Assembly (NCBI RefSeq): GCF_000421705.1
Contig: NZ_ATXN01000002.1
Coordinates: 558,001 to 622,000 of the forward strand
Origin: Brevundimonas naejangsanensis DSM 23858
GTDB lineage: Bacteria; Pseudomonadota; Alphaproteobacteria; Caulobacterales; Caulobacteraceae
Direction of reading: 5' to 3'
Length of the DNA stretch: 64,000 nucleotides
Below are positions 44,990 to 55,685 of this stretch, in pieces. Every line of letters begins with the position of its first letter. Position 1 is the stretch's first letter. Position numbers and translations under genes: made by a program. Below the pieces are notes generated by a model, which was not told the origin of the DNA, ran no database searches, and saw only the letters and a program-made list of their open reading frames with translations.

Positions 44990-45157
44990 CCCTTCTCCCC
45001 TTGTGGGAGAAGGTGGCTCGCGGAGCGAGACGGATGAGGGGTGTCAGCGCCATGTTGGATAGTTCAAACTCAAGGTCCCGGATGATCGGAAACGGCGCCG
45101 CCGTCACCCCTCATCCGAGCGCCTCCGGCGCCCACCTTCTCCCACAAGGGGAGAAGG
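44990..45157. repeat. REP-like inverted pair, family A (astD-astB gap)
   Basis: Left arm 44990-45042 and right arm 45105-45157 face each other across 62 bases. Each has a CCTTCTCCC/GGGAGAAGG hairpin and a second, variable hairpin: CTCGC-GGA-GCGAG (45017-45029) on the left, GCGCC-TCC-GGCGC (45119-45131) on the right, then CGGATGAGGGG. The family also flanks the DUF559 gene at 6199-6664, but this spacer has no gene. The right arm's GGGGAGAAGG end provides the astB ribosome-binding site. Confidence 0.9.
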
Positions 45158-45161
45158 AAGC

Positions 45162-46493
45162 ATGACCGCCATCGAAGCCAACGCCGACGGCCTGATCGGG
45201 CCGACGCACTCCTATGCGGGCCTGTCGCCGGGCAACCTGGCGTCCAGCCTGAACAAGGGCGAGGCGTCGAACCCGCGCGCGGCCGTGCTGCAGGGCCTCG
45301 ACAAGATGAAGACCCTGGCCGACCTGGGCCTGCCCCAGTTCGTCCTGCCCCCGCATGAGCGGCCGAACATTCCCTTCCTGCGCGACCTCGGCTTCTCGGG
45401 CCCCGACGCCCAGGTGCTGGATCGCGCATGGAAGGACGCCCCCTCCTTCGCCGCCGCCGCCTGTTCGGCCTCGCCCATGTGGGCCGCCAACGCCGCCACG
45501 GTGACGCCCAGCGCCGACGCACGTGACGGCCGCGTCCACTTCACCCCCGCCAATCTGATCACCAACCTGCACCGCTCTCTGGAGCACGATCAGACCAGGC
45601 GCGCGCTGGACGCCCTCTTCCCCGACGCCAGCCGGTTTGCCGTCCACGACGCCCTGCCCTCGGTCGCCCATCTGGCGGACGAAGGCGCCGCCAACCACGT
45701 CCGCCTGTGCCGCGATCATGGCGAGGCGGGCGTCAATCTGATGGTCTGGGGCCGCGAGGCCTGGGAGCATTGGGACGGCCCCTATCCCGCCCGCCAGACG
45801 CGCGAGGCGTCTGAGGCGATCATGCGCCGCCATGGCGCGTCCGGCGCCGTCCTGGCCCGTCAGGGCAAGGCCGCCATCGCCGGCGGAACCTTCCACAACG
45901 ACGTGGTCTGCGTCGGCGCCCTGGACACCCTCTTCTTCCATGAGCTGGCGTTCGAGGACACGGACGCGACCAAGGCCGCCATCCGCGCCGCCGCCGACGG
46001 CTTCGAGCCGCAGTTCGTCGAGGTCTCGGCCGCCGACCTGCCGCTGGCCGACGCCATCAGCTCCTATCTGTTCAACTCCATGCTGATCCGGGTTCCGGGC
46101 CAGGACCGCCTGACCCTGATCTGCCCAACCGAAACGCGCGACAACCCGCGCAGTCATGCGGTGGCGCAAAGCCTCGCCGTCTCCAATGGCCCGATCGGCC
46201 ATGTCGAATACGTCGATGTGCGCCAGTCGATGCGCAACGGCGGCGGCCCCGCCTGCCTGCGTCTGCGCGTCGTCCTGACCGAGGCAGAACTGGCGGCGAC
46301 CAATCCCGCCATGCGCCTGACCGACGCCCTGCACGCCCGCCTGTCCGACTGGAGCCGCCGCTGGTATCGCGACAGCCTGACGGCGCACGACCTGGCCGAC
46401 CCCGCCCTGGTGGACGAGACGCGCGGCGCGCTGGACGAGCTGACGCAGATCCTCGACCTGGGCGGCGGCTTCTACCCGTTCCAGCGCACTTAA
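45162..46493 (+). CDS. astB: N-succinylarginine dihydrolase AstB
   Basis: Second AST step: hydrolyses N2-succinylarginine to succinylornithine, 2 NH3 and CO2. The 443-residue pentein-fold protein has GPTHSYAGLSPGN near the start, the His in GTFHNDVVCVG and the catalytic Cys in NGGGPACLRLRV. The purine-rich end of the upstream repeat directly precedes the ATG. It is convergent with phhA across a 365-base gap. Confidence 0.94.
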   Translation: MTAIEANADGLIGPTHSYAGLSPGNLASSLNKGEASNPRAAVLQGLDKMKTLADLGLPQFVLPPHERPNIPFLRDLGFSGPDAQVLDRAWKDAPSFAAAACSASPMWAANAATVTPSADARDGRVHFTPANLITNLHRSLEHDQTRRALDALFPDASRFAVHDALPSVAHLADEGAANHVRLCRDHGEAGVNLMVWGREAWEHWDGPYPARQTREASEAIMRRHGASGAVLARQGKAAIAGGTFHNDVVCVGALDTLFFHELAFEDTDATKAAIRAAADGFEPQFVEVSAADLPLADAISSYLFNSMLIRVPGQDRLTLICPTETRDNPRSHAVAQSLAVSNGPIGHVEYVDVRQSMRNGGGPACLRLRVVLTEAELAATNPAMRLTDALHARLSDWSRRWYRDSLTAHDLADPALVDETRGALDELTQILDLGGGFYPFQRT

Positions 46494-46698
46494 GCCCTTA
46501 GCCCACAAGCGGAGACGGAAGAGGCGACAGAGGCGCCTGCAGCCATCGCAACACGGCCTCCCAATCCCTGAAAAACACGGGCTTTGCGAGCGTCCAGCAG
46601 GCTTTAACCCGCCCGCCCTTCACCGCGCGCCATCATCGCCTCCCCGCCCGCGTCGCGAAGGAGATTTCAGACGATTCAGGCGAATTGGACTCTGTTTT
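46494..46698. other. Intergenic stretch between astB and the family C repeat
   Basis: About 205 bases without a supported gene, part of a 365-base gap between convergent genes. A T-run (46695-46699) stands at the edge of the repeat. No terminator with a stem before the T-run is visible. Confidence 0.4.
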
Positions 46699-46847
46699 TC
46701 TCCCTCCCCTTTATGGGGAGGGTGGTTGAGCCCGCAGGGCGAAACCGGGTGGGGGCGGCTTGGCTATTCAAGCGCCGAACCCAGGATCACTTGGCCCTCC
46801 CCACCCGGTCGCTACGCGACCACCCTCCCCATAAAGGGGGAGGGAGA
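46699..46847. repeat. REP-like inverted pair, family C (astB-phhA gap)
   Basis: Left arm about 46699-46755 and right arm about 46796-46847 face each other. Each has a CTCCCTCCCC, short A/T loop, GGGGAGGG hairpin, then a variable-stem hairpin and the tail ACCGGGTGGGG. The variable hairpins are GGTT-GAGCCC-GCA-GGGC-GAAACC on the left and GGTCGC-TAC-GCGACC on the right. The pair fills most of the gap between convergent genes and ends 11 bases before the phhA stop, so it could also block read-through in both directions. Confidence 0.85.
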
Positions 46848-46858
46848 AGATGCGCCGT

Positions 46859-47734
46859 CTATGCCGCGAACCGCCCGCCCTTCCTGGCGTAGGCCTGAGT
46901 GCCCTGCGTGAAGACCTTGTCCGTCGGCAGCACAGCCTCGATCGGCAAGGCCTCGGCGCCCTTCAGCCGCTCATAGACCGGTCCGAAGTCCTGCAGCGTC
47001 ACCGTTTTCAGCGCCTCGATGCTGTCGATGACGAAATAGACCTGCTGGAAGTCGTCGATGCGGTACAGGGTCTTCATCACGCGCTCCAGGTCGAAGCCCA
47101 GCCGGTTCGGCGAGGGGTCGTCAAGGCTGAAGACGCTCTCGGTCGCCGACGACACGATGCCCGCGCCATAGATGCGAAGGCCGTCCGCCTCCTGCATCAG
47201 ACCGAACTCGACCGTGTACCAGTACAGGCGCGCCAGGTTCGGCAGCATCCCCAGCGACGCCGCCCGCTGCCCGCCCTTGCCGTAGGCCTCCATATAGGCG
47301 GCGAAGTCGGGGTCGGTCAGCATCGGCACATGGCCGAACACGTCGTGGAAGATGTCCGGCTCCTGCAGGTAATCCAGTTGATCCGGCTTGCGGATGAACT
47401 GGCCCGAGACGAAGCGGCGGTTGGCCAGGTGGTCGAAGAAGACCTCGTCCGGCACCAGTCCCGGCACGCAGACCACGGTCCAGCCGGTCAGGGCCTGAAG
47501 CTTGGGATTGATGACGTCGAAGTCGGGGATGCCGCCCGCGTTCAGGTCCAGCGCGTCCAGACCGCGCAGGAAGGCTTCGCTGGCGCGACCGGGCAGGATC
47601 TTCATCTGCCGCTCGTACAGGGTGTTCCAGGTCTGGTGCTCGACCTCGGTATAGGCCGACCAGTTCTGGGGGATGGTCCAGTCGGCGGCGGCGCCTTCCG
47701 GCGGCTGCTCGAAAACGTGCTCGAAGTCGGACAT
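46859..47734 (-). CDS. phhA: Phenylalanine 4-monooxygenase
   Basis: Tetrahydropterin- and iron-dependent hydroxylase converting phenylalanine to tyrosine. The 291-residue catalytic domain shows the iron-binding HDVFGHVPML (two His) and the Glu in LYWYTVEFGL, and the QYLEP-type segment (LDYLQEPDIF). Length is typical for bacterial PhhA (about 260-300). No phhB (pterin dehydratase) is in the window. It is divergent from the Ppx/GppA gene. Confidence 0.93.
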   Translation of the reverse strand: MSDFEHVFEQPPEGAAADWTIPQNWSAYTEVEHQTWNTLYERQMKILPGRASEAFLRGLDALDLNAGGIPDFDVINPKLQALTGWTVVCVPGLVPDEVFFDHLANRRFVSGQFIRKPDQLDYLQEPDIFHDVFGHVPMLTDPDFAAYMEAYGKGGQRAASLGMLPNLARLYWYTVEFGLMQEADGLRIYGAGIVSSATESVFSLDDPSPNRLGFDLERVMKTLYRIDDFQQVYFVIDSIEALKTVTLQDFGPVYERLKGAEALPIEAVLPTDKVFTQGTQAYARKGGRFAA

Positions 47735-47807
47735 GGAACGCTCCTCACGGCTCTGATGGCCTTTCGGGGTAGATTAGCGCGGTGGTTCGTCGTCGTCACG
47801 CATGACT

Positions 47808-47815
47808 GTTGCAAC
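47808..47815. promoter_or_regulatory. Palindrome in the phhA/ppx divergent region
   Basis: GTTGCAAC is a perfect 8-base palindrome, 74 bases upstream of the phhA start in the 186-base divergent region 47735-47920. It could be an operator for phhA, which is often controlled by an amino-acid-responsive regulator, but a palindrome this short can be chance. Confidence 0.2.
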
Positions 47816-47920
47816 GCTGGGCCAAGCCGCCTCATTCGTCACCGCATGCGACGACGGACTGGCGCGACAGGGAGTCGCGGTCTAACCTGTCGGGGACGGG
47901 CGCCGCTTCGGACCGCCCAC

Positions 47921-49045
47921 ATGAAAGCTCGGCCCATGCCGGAGACCCCTGGCGCGCCTGAACGGCGCGACTCGCGGTCCCTGCCTCGGCGTTCCCGCAG
48001 CGGCGGGAGCATCGATCGAGACGCCCCTCTGTACGGCGCGCTCGACCTGGGGACCAATAATTGCCGCCTGCTGATCGCGCGTCCGGCGCGTGACGGATTT
48101 CGCGTGGTGGATTCCTTCAGCCGCATCGTGCGCCTGGGCGAAAGCCTGTCGCGCACCGGCCGTCTGGACGACCGGGCGATGGACCGGGCCTATGACGCCC
48201 TGGCCCTGTGCGCCGAGCGTCTGGTGCGCAAGGGTGTCGACCCCAAGCGCCTGACCGCCGTCGCCACCCAGGCCTGCCGCATGGCCGAAAACGGCCCCGC
48301 CTTTGTCGAGCGCGTGCGGCGCGGCACCGGCCTTCGCCTGCGGATCATCGACCCTGCAGAGGAAGCCGCCCTGTCGGTCGCGGGCTGCCTGAACCTGTTC
48401 GATCCGCGCGCCGAGGCGGTGCTGGTGATCGACGTCGGCGGCGGCTCGACGGAACTGTCCTGGCTGATGAAGGGCGCGCGCGGGATTGAAACCGTGGCGT
48501 GGATGTCGGCGCCGCTGGGCGTCGTAAGCTTGGCCGAACGCCACCCTGAACCCAAGGACGGGACAAGCGAATGGTATGAGGCCATGGTCGCGGACTTCGG
48601 CGCCGCCATCGCCTCTGGCGGACCGGGTCCTGAATTCCTGGCCCGTATCGAGGCGGGGCGCGGCCATATGGTCGGCACCTCGGGCGCCATCACCAGTCTG
48701 GCCGGGATTCATCTGGGGCTGAGGCGATACCAGCGCGATCTGGTCGACGGCCTGTGGATGACGCGCGGCGACTGCGAAAAAGCCGCCGACCGCCTGATCG
48801 CGCTCGGCCCCGCAGGACGGGCGGCGGAAAGCTGCATCGGGCCGGACCGCGCCGACCTGGTCCTGGCCGGGGCCGCTATTCTGGAGGCCGTCCAGCGCGC
48901 CTGGCCGTGCGAGCGTGTCCGCGTCGCCGATCGCGGCCTGCGCGAAGGGCTTCTGTTGCAGAAAATGCGCGAGGATCGGCAGCAAAAGCCGCGCCGTCGC
49001 AGGCGGCGCAAGCGCGGCGGCGGAAACAGCGGCGTCGCTGAATAG
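47921..49045 (+). CDS. Ppx/GppA family exopolyphosphatase/pppGpp phosphohydrolase
   Basis: A 374-residue member of the actin-like Ppx/GppA fold. GALDLGTNNCRLLIARP is the phosphate-1 motif and LVIDVGGGSTELSW the phosphate-2 motif. It removes terminal phosphate from polyphosphate or converts pppGpp to ppGpp; the two cannot be told apart here. The tail after residue 345 is very basic (KPRRRRRRKRGGG). Start at 47921 or 47936, neither with a strong ribosome-binding site. Confidence 0.87.
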   Translation: MKARPMPETPGAPERRDSRSLPRRSRSGGSIDRDAPLYGALDLGTNNCRLLIARPARDGFRVVDSFSRIVRLGESLSRTGRLDDRAMDRAYDALALCAERLVRKGVDPKRLTAVATQACRMAENGPAFVERVRRGTGLRLRIIDPAEEAALSVAGCLNLFDPRAEAVLVIDVGGGSTELSWLMKGARGIETVAWMSAPLGVVSLAERHPEPKDGTSEWYEAMVADFGAAIASGGPGPEFLARIEAGRGHMVGTSGAITSLAGIHLGLRRYQRDLVDGLWMTRGDCEKAADRLIALGPAGRAAESCIGPDRADLVLAGAAILEAVQRAWPCERVRVADRGLREGLLLQKMREDRQQKPRRRRRRKRGGGNSGVAE

Positions 49046-49052
49046 GCGACGC

Positions 49053-49937
49053 CTAATCCACCTCGACCGGCAGTTCGATGTCGCAGGCCGAGAAGTCCGC
49101 ACCTCTGGCTGCTCGGGTCCTCTCGACCAGGGTGCGGAAACGGGCGCTGTCTGTGCTCAGCACGCGCACGGACGGTCGTTCGCCCTCCGCCAGGTCGCCC
49201 GCCACGCGCACCCGCGTCATCCGGTCAGGGTCCGTGACGATGCCGTCCGGATTGGGGCTGAACTTCAGGGCGCGCACCACGTCCAGCCCCGACACGACCC
49301 GGCCCCAGATGGTGTAACGCTTCTCCAGCGCCGGATAGGGCTGGCGCATCAGGAAGAACTGGCTGTTGGCGCTGTCAGGCGCATCGTCGCGGGCCATGCC
49401 CGCCACGCCCGGACAATACAGGCCCCAGGCGTGAACCTTGCGATCCGCTGTCGTCGCCATCACGGCGTCGGGCTGAGTCTGGACCGGCAGCGACTGCATA
49501 AAGCCGATCAGCGCGCCCGCCGGCGCAGCCACGGGAGCAAAAGGCGTCTGGGCGTCGCGGCGGAAGGTGAACTCGGCCTTCAGGTCTGGATGCCAACTCT
49601 GGCCCTCGCCGGTGCCGAGCGGATCGCCGGTCTGCGCCATGAAGCCGTCGATGACCCGATGCCAGGGTATGCCGTCATAGAAGCCCGCCTTGGCCAGCAG
49701 GCGAATGCGGGCGACATGGCCGGGCGCCGCCTCGGGCGTCATCTCGACCAGGATACGGCCCTTGTTGGTGTCGATGATCAGCAGATTGTCCGGCGCCACA
49801 GAGCGCCAGTCGCGGGCGGCGATGGCCGCCGCCCGGTCTTGCTCATCCGCAATCGCCGCAGCGTCCTGAGCCGCGGCCGAACCGGCCAGCATGGCGGCCA
49901 GCAACGCCGCCCCGATGGTGTGAACTCCCCGCTTCAT
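49053..49937 (-). CDS. Secreted cyclophilin-type peptidyl-prolyl isomerase, copy 1
   Basis: A 294-residue cyclophilin-fold isomerase with a signal peptide (ending GSAAAQ). GGAGG lies 8 bases before the ATG. The core is DTNKGRILVEMTPEAAPGHV, then GFYDGIPWHRVIDGFMAQTGDP, FTFRR and SQFFLMRQPYP, with ANSQFF conserved. It is a paralog of the next gene. Both probably fold periplasmic or outer-membrane proteins. Confidence 0.87.
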   Translation of the reverse strand: MKRGVHTIGAALLAAMLAGSAAAQDAAAIADEQDRAAAIAARDWRSVAPDNLLIIDTNKGRILVEMTPEAAPGHVARIRLLAKAGFYDGIPWHRVIDGFMAQTGDPLGTGEGQSWHPDLKAEFTFRRDAQTPFAPVAAPAGALIGFMQSLPVQTQPDAVMATTADRKVHAWGLYCPGVAGMARDDAPDSANSQFFLMRQPYPALEKRYTIWGRVVSGLDVVRALKFSPNPDGIVTDPDRMTRVRVAGDLAEGERPSVRVLSTDSARFRTLVERTRAARGADFSACDIELPVEVD

Positions 49938-49968
49938 GTCCCGCCCCTCCCCGAGCATGGCGCGCGGC

Positions 49969-50832
49969 TCAGCCGCCCTGCACAGGCGGCTGAACGTCGC
50001 AGATAGTGAAAGACGCGCCTTTTTCAGCGCGCGCCGCCTCGACGGCGGCGTTGAACGGCGCCGAACCGGGCACGGCCACGCGCATCGTCGGCCGCTCGGC
50101 CTCCGGCATGGCCGAGGCCAGACGCACGCGACCCATCGTGTCCGCATCAGGACCGACGGCGCCGTCGCTGGCGTCATTGCCCTTCTTGAGCGACTTCACC
50201 ACGTCCAGCCCCTGAAGCACGCGTCCGAAGACCGTGTAGGATCCGTTCAGATTATCGTTCTGGCCCGTCATCAGGAAGAACTGGCTGTTGGCGCTGTCGG
50301 GCGAACCGGCGCGCGCCATGCCCGCCACGCCGGGGCAGAACAACCCTTGCGCCGAGGTCTTGAAGTCGGCCGTCACGAACATCTGGGCGTCCGGCTGGGT
50401 CACAATGGGAATGGAGCCCATGACGCCGCGCAGGCCCGGCCCGCTGTTCTCGACCGGGGCGAAGCCGCTGTCGCGTCCGCGCCGGAAGGTGAACTCGCCC
50501 TTCAGGTCCGGCAGTTCGCTGCCGCCTTCGCCCGTGCCCTTGGGGTCGCCGGTCTGGGCCATGAAGTCGGGAATGACGCGGTGGAATTTCAGCCCGTCAT
50601 AAAAGCCCTGACTGGTCAGGGTGCGGATGCGCTCGATGTGGTTCGGCGCCGCGCGCGGCTCCAGCTCCACCAAGATGCGCCCCCTGGCCGTGTCGATCAC
50701 CCACAGGTTCTCAGGCGACACCGTGCGCCAGTCACTAGACTGGCTGGTCGTCTGCGCCATCGCAGCTCCGGCCAGCAGGGCAGTCGCCGTCGCCAGCGCC
50801 ATCACAGACTTGATCTTCAAACCCGACCTCAA
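49969..50832 (-). CDS. Secreted cyclophilin-type peptidyl-prolyl isomerase, copy 2
   Basis: A 287-residue paralog of the preceding isomerase, with signal peptide (ending GAAMAQ) and the cyclophilin core DTARGRILVELEPRAAPNH, then FYDGLKFHRVIPDFMAQTGDP, ANSQFFLMTG and YTVFGRVLQG. The start overlaps the coaD stop (50829-50832), so it is translationally coupled to coaD. Two consecutive PPIase genes after coaD recur in alphaproteobacteria. Confidence 0.88.
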   Translation of the reverse strand: MRSGLKIKSVMALATATALLAGAAMAQTTSQSSDWRTVSPENLWVIDTARGRILVELEPRAAPNHIERIRTLTSQGFYDGLKFHRVIPDFMAQTGDPKGTGEGGSELPDLKGEFTFRRGRDSGFAPVENSGPGLRGVMGSIPIVTQPDAQMFVTADFKTSAQGLFCPGVAGMARAGSPDSANSQFFLMTGQNDNLNGSYTVFGRVLQGLDVVKSLKKGNDASDGAVGPDADTMGRVRLASAMPEAERPTMRVAVPGSAPFNAAVEAARAEKGASFTICDVQPPVQGG

Positions 50833-51314
50833 TCCTTCTTGACCTTGGCCAACACGCTCGCGGCAACCGCGGGGCTGACGAAGCTGTCGATCCGGCCGTC
50901 CAGCCGGGCGATTTCCTTCACCAGTCGCGAGGCGATCGCCTGATGCCGCGGATCGGCCATCAGAAACACCGTCTCTATGTCGCTGTTGAGGCGCTGATTC
51001 ATCGCCGTCATCTGGAACTCATACTCGAAATCGGCGACCGCGCGCAGGCCGCGCACGATAACGCTGGCGTTCAGTTCCTCGGCGAAGTGCATAAGCAGGC
51101 TGGAAAACGGCCGCACCTCGATGTCGGCGTTGAAGCGCGCGACCTCGGCCTTGATCATCTCGACCCGCTCAGCGGTCGAGAAGAGAGGGCCCTTGTCGTC
51201 GTTCTGGGCCACGCCGATGACCAGACGGTCCACCAGCTTGACCGCCCGCCCGATAATATCGAGATGACCGTTGGTAACCGGATCGAAGGTGCCCGGATAA
51301 AGTCCGATACGCAT
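50829..51314 (-). CDS. coaD: Phosphopantetheine adenylyltransferase
   Basis: Fourth step of CoA synthesis: ATP + 4'-phosphopantetheine to dephospho-CoA. The 161-residue nucleotidyltransferase starts MRIGLYPGTFDPVTNGH, which contains the T/HxGH motif, and has RGLRAVADFEYE and the C-terminal SFVSPAVAASV. The ATG at 51314 gives this conserved start; six further codons upstream are open but not conserved. Confidence 0.95.
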   Translation of the reverse strand: MRIGLYPGTFDPVTNGHLDIIGRAVKLVDRLVIGVAQNDDKGPLFSTAERVEMIKAEVARFNADIEVRPFSSLLMHFAEELNASVIVRGLRAVADFEYEFQMTAMNQRLNSDIETVFLMADPRHQAIASRLVKEIARLDGRIDSFVSPAVAASVLAKVKKD

Positions 51315-51368
51315 GGCCAGCGGCCTCCCCATCGTTTGGGTCCGTTTAGCAGGTGCGAAATGAACGGC

Positions 51369-52172
51369 CTAGATTTTCTGACGCGGCTGTGATCGCCAAA
51401 GGGCGCCTATTTGTTGCACTGCATCAGCCGCGCCGCTGAAAACATGGTTGTCGATGGCCGCGATCTCGGCCGCGGGCGTAGCGCTGTTGCACAGAAAAGC
51501 CCCATCAAAGCGGGACAGATCGGTCAGCCTCACCACCGCCTTGCGCTGCGGCGCTCCGGCGCGCTCCAGCGCATCGCGGATCAGGGCCTGCGCCACGCCG
51601 TCCAGCATGGGCGCGTCCGGCCAGACGACCGTATCGCCCTGAATGAAGCCGATATTCCACAGAGAGCCTTCGGAAATCAGCCCTTCCGCGTCCGTGAACA
51701 GGGCGTCGTCATAACCCGCCAGCCGCGCCATGCGCCGCGCCCTGAGCAGGCCCATCGTGGCGACATGCTTCAGATGCGGCGCCTCGCGCCCATAGGTCTG
51801 GCTTTGCAGACGCACGTCGTGCGGCAGAGGCGACGGCGGCGGCGAGACGCTGATCATCACCTGCGGCGCGCCGATCCAGTCCGGCTGACGCAGGGACAGG
51901 TCGCGGGAAAACAGGCTGATGCGCAGCCAGGCCTCGGCCCGCCCGGCCAGAGCCGCCCGCATCTGATCGCGCAGACAACCTTCAAGGACCGCCTCGCCGA
52001 ACAGATCGACCGCCGAACGGTTCAGACGGTCCATATGCCGGTCCAGCCCGCGCACGCCGCCCTGCTCCACGACGAAGGAGGTCAGGGCGCCGTAGTTGAT
52101 CAGGGCCTGATGGCCCAGATCCTCAAGCCCGGCAGGACGGCCGTCGATCCAGAGCTCAGGAGCGACGGCCAT
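51369..52172 (-). CDS. Class IV PLP-dependent aminotransferase/lyase
   Basis: A 267-residue fold-type IV protein (BCAT, D-amino-acid transaminase and aminodeoxychorismate lyase family). The PLP lysine is expected in APHLKHVATMGL; LISEGSLWNIGF corresponds to the family EGS-x-x-N motif. Short length is closest to D-amino-acid transaminase or PabC, but substrate cannot be fixed. It lies 6 bases downstream of gyrA. Confidence 0.8.
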   Translation of the reverse strand: MAVAPELWIDGRPAGLEDLGHQALINYGALTSFVVEQGGVRGLDRHMDRLNRSAVDLFGEAVLEGCLRDQMRAALAGRAEAWLRISLFSRDLSLRQPDWIGAPQVMISVSPPPSPLPHDVRLQSQTYGREAPHLKHVATMGLLRARRMARLAGYDDALFTDAEGLISEGSLWNIGFIQGDTVVWPDAPMLDGVAQALIRDALERAGAPQRKAVVRLTDLSRFDGAFLCNSATPAAEIAAIDNHVFSGAADAVQQIGALWRSQPRQKI

Positions 52173-52178
52173 ACAGGA

Positions 52179-54944
<2,766 letters not shown>

Positions 54945-54971
54945 GGAAATCAGGCTTTAAATGGCCGGAAT

Positions 54972-54993
54972 CGGAACGTGATCCGCTGTTCCG
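54972..54993. promoter_or_regulatory. Inverted repeat in the gyrA/sodC divergent region
   Basis: CGGAAC (54972-54977) and GTTCCG (54988-54993) are a perfect 6-bp inverted repeat with a 10-base spacer, between gyrA (minus) and sodC (plus). It may be an operator or a hairpin. Its GGAAC matches the -35 of general-stress EcfG promoters and GTTT follows after 16 bases (consensus CGTT), a weak hint for a stress promoter of sodC. Confidence 0.3.
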
Positions 54994-55067
54994 GTTTCTA
55001 TCATCCGGGGGCCGTGGTGGCAAAGAAACGCCGCTGAAATCCCCATGCCGAAAAGGACAGGAAAGCC

Positions 55068-55679
55068 ATGCGTTTAGCCGCTTCGAAACTGATCGCTCCC
55101 AGCGCCCTCGCCGTGGTGCTCGTCGCCGGGGCCGCCTGCAGCCAGAACCCGGCGACGCCGCCGGCTTCAGAGGCCTCGCCGGCAGCCCCGGCCGAGGCCG
55201 CCGAGCGTGCTGCGCCGGGCCAGACGGCGCAGGTCGCCATCATCAACGGCCAGGGCGCCGAAACGGGCAAGGCGACCCTGACTCAGGGAGCCACAGGCCT
55301 GCTGATCAAGGTCGAGGCCACGGGCCTGACGCCCGGCTGGCATGGCATCCACATCCACGCCACGGGCCAGTGCGAGGCTCCCTTCACCTCGGCCGGCGCC
55401 CATATCAATCACGGCGATCCGAAGTCGCCGCACGGCCTGCTGAACGCCGACGGGCCTGACGACGGCGACCTGCCCAACGTCTTCGCCGACGCGAAGGGCG
55501 CCGTGAACGCCGAAGTCTTCACCACCCGCGCCCGTCTGGCGGACGCCGGTCCGGGTCAGTGGCTGCTGGACGACGACGGCTCGGCCCTGGTGATCCACGC
55601 CAACGCCGACGACCACTCCAGCCAGCCGATCGGCGGCGCGGGCGACCGCGTGGCCTGCGCCGTCATCAAGGCGCAGTAA
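55068..55679 (+). CDS. sodC: Cu/Zn superoxide dismutase, lipoprotein type
   Basis: Converts superoxide to oxygen and hydrogen peroxide in the periplasm. The 203-residue precursor has a lipobox (GAAC, Cys about residue 24), a Pro/Ala/Glu-rich linker, then the SodC domain: GWHGIHIHATGQC (copper His), HINHGDP and SPHGLLNADG (zinc region), ALVIHANADDH, and a C-terminal GDRVACAVI; the two Cys form the conserved disulfide. AGGA precedes the ATG. It is divergent from gyrA and convergent with the EamA gene. Confidence 0.92.
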   Translation: MRLAASKLIAPSALAVVLVAGAACSQNPATPPASEASPAAPAEAAERAAPGQTAQVAIINGQGAETGKATLTQGATGLLIKVEATGLTPGWHGIHIHATGQCEAPFTSAGAHINHGDPKSPHGLLNADGPDDGDLPNVFADAKGAVNAEVFTTRARLADAGPGQWLLDDDGSALVIHANADDHSSQPIGGAGDRVACAVIKAQ

Positions 55680-55685
55680 GCAGAC

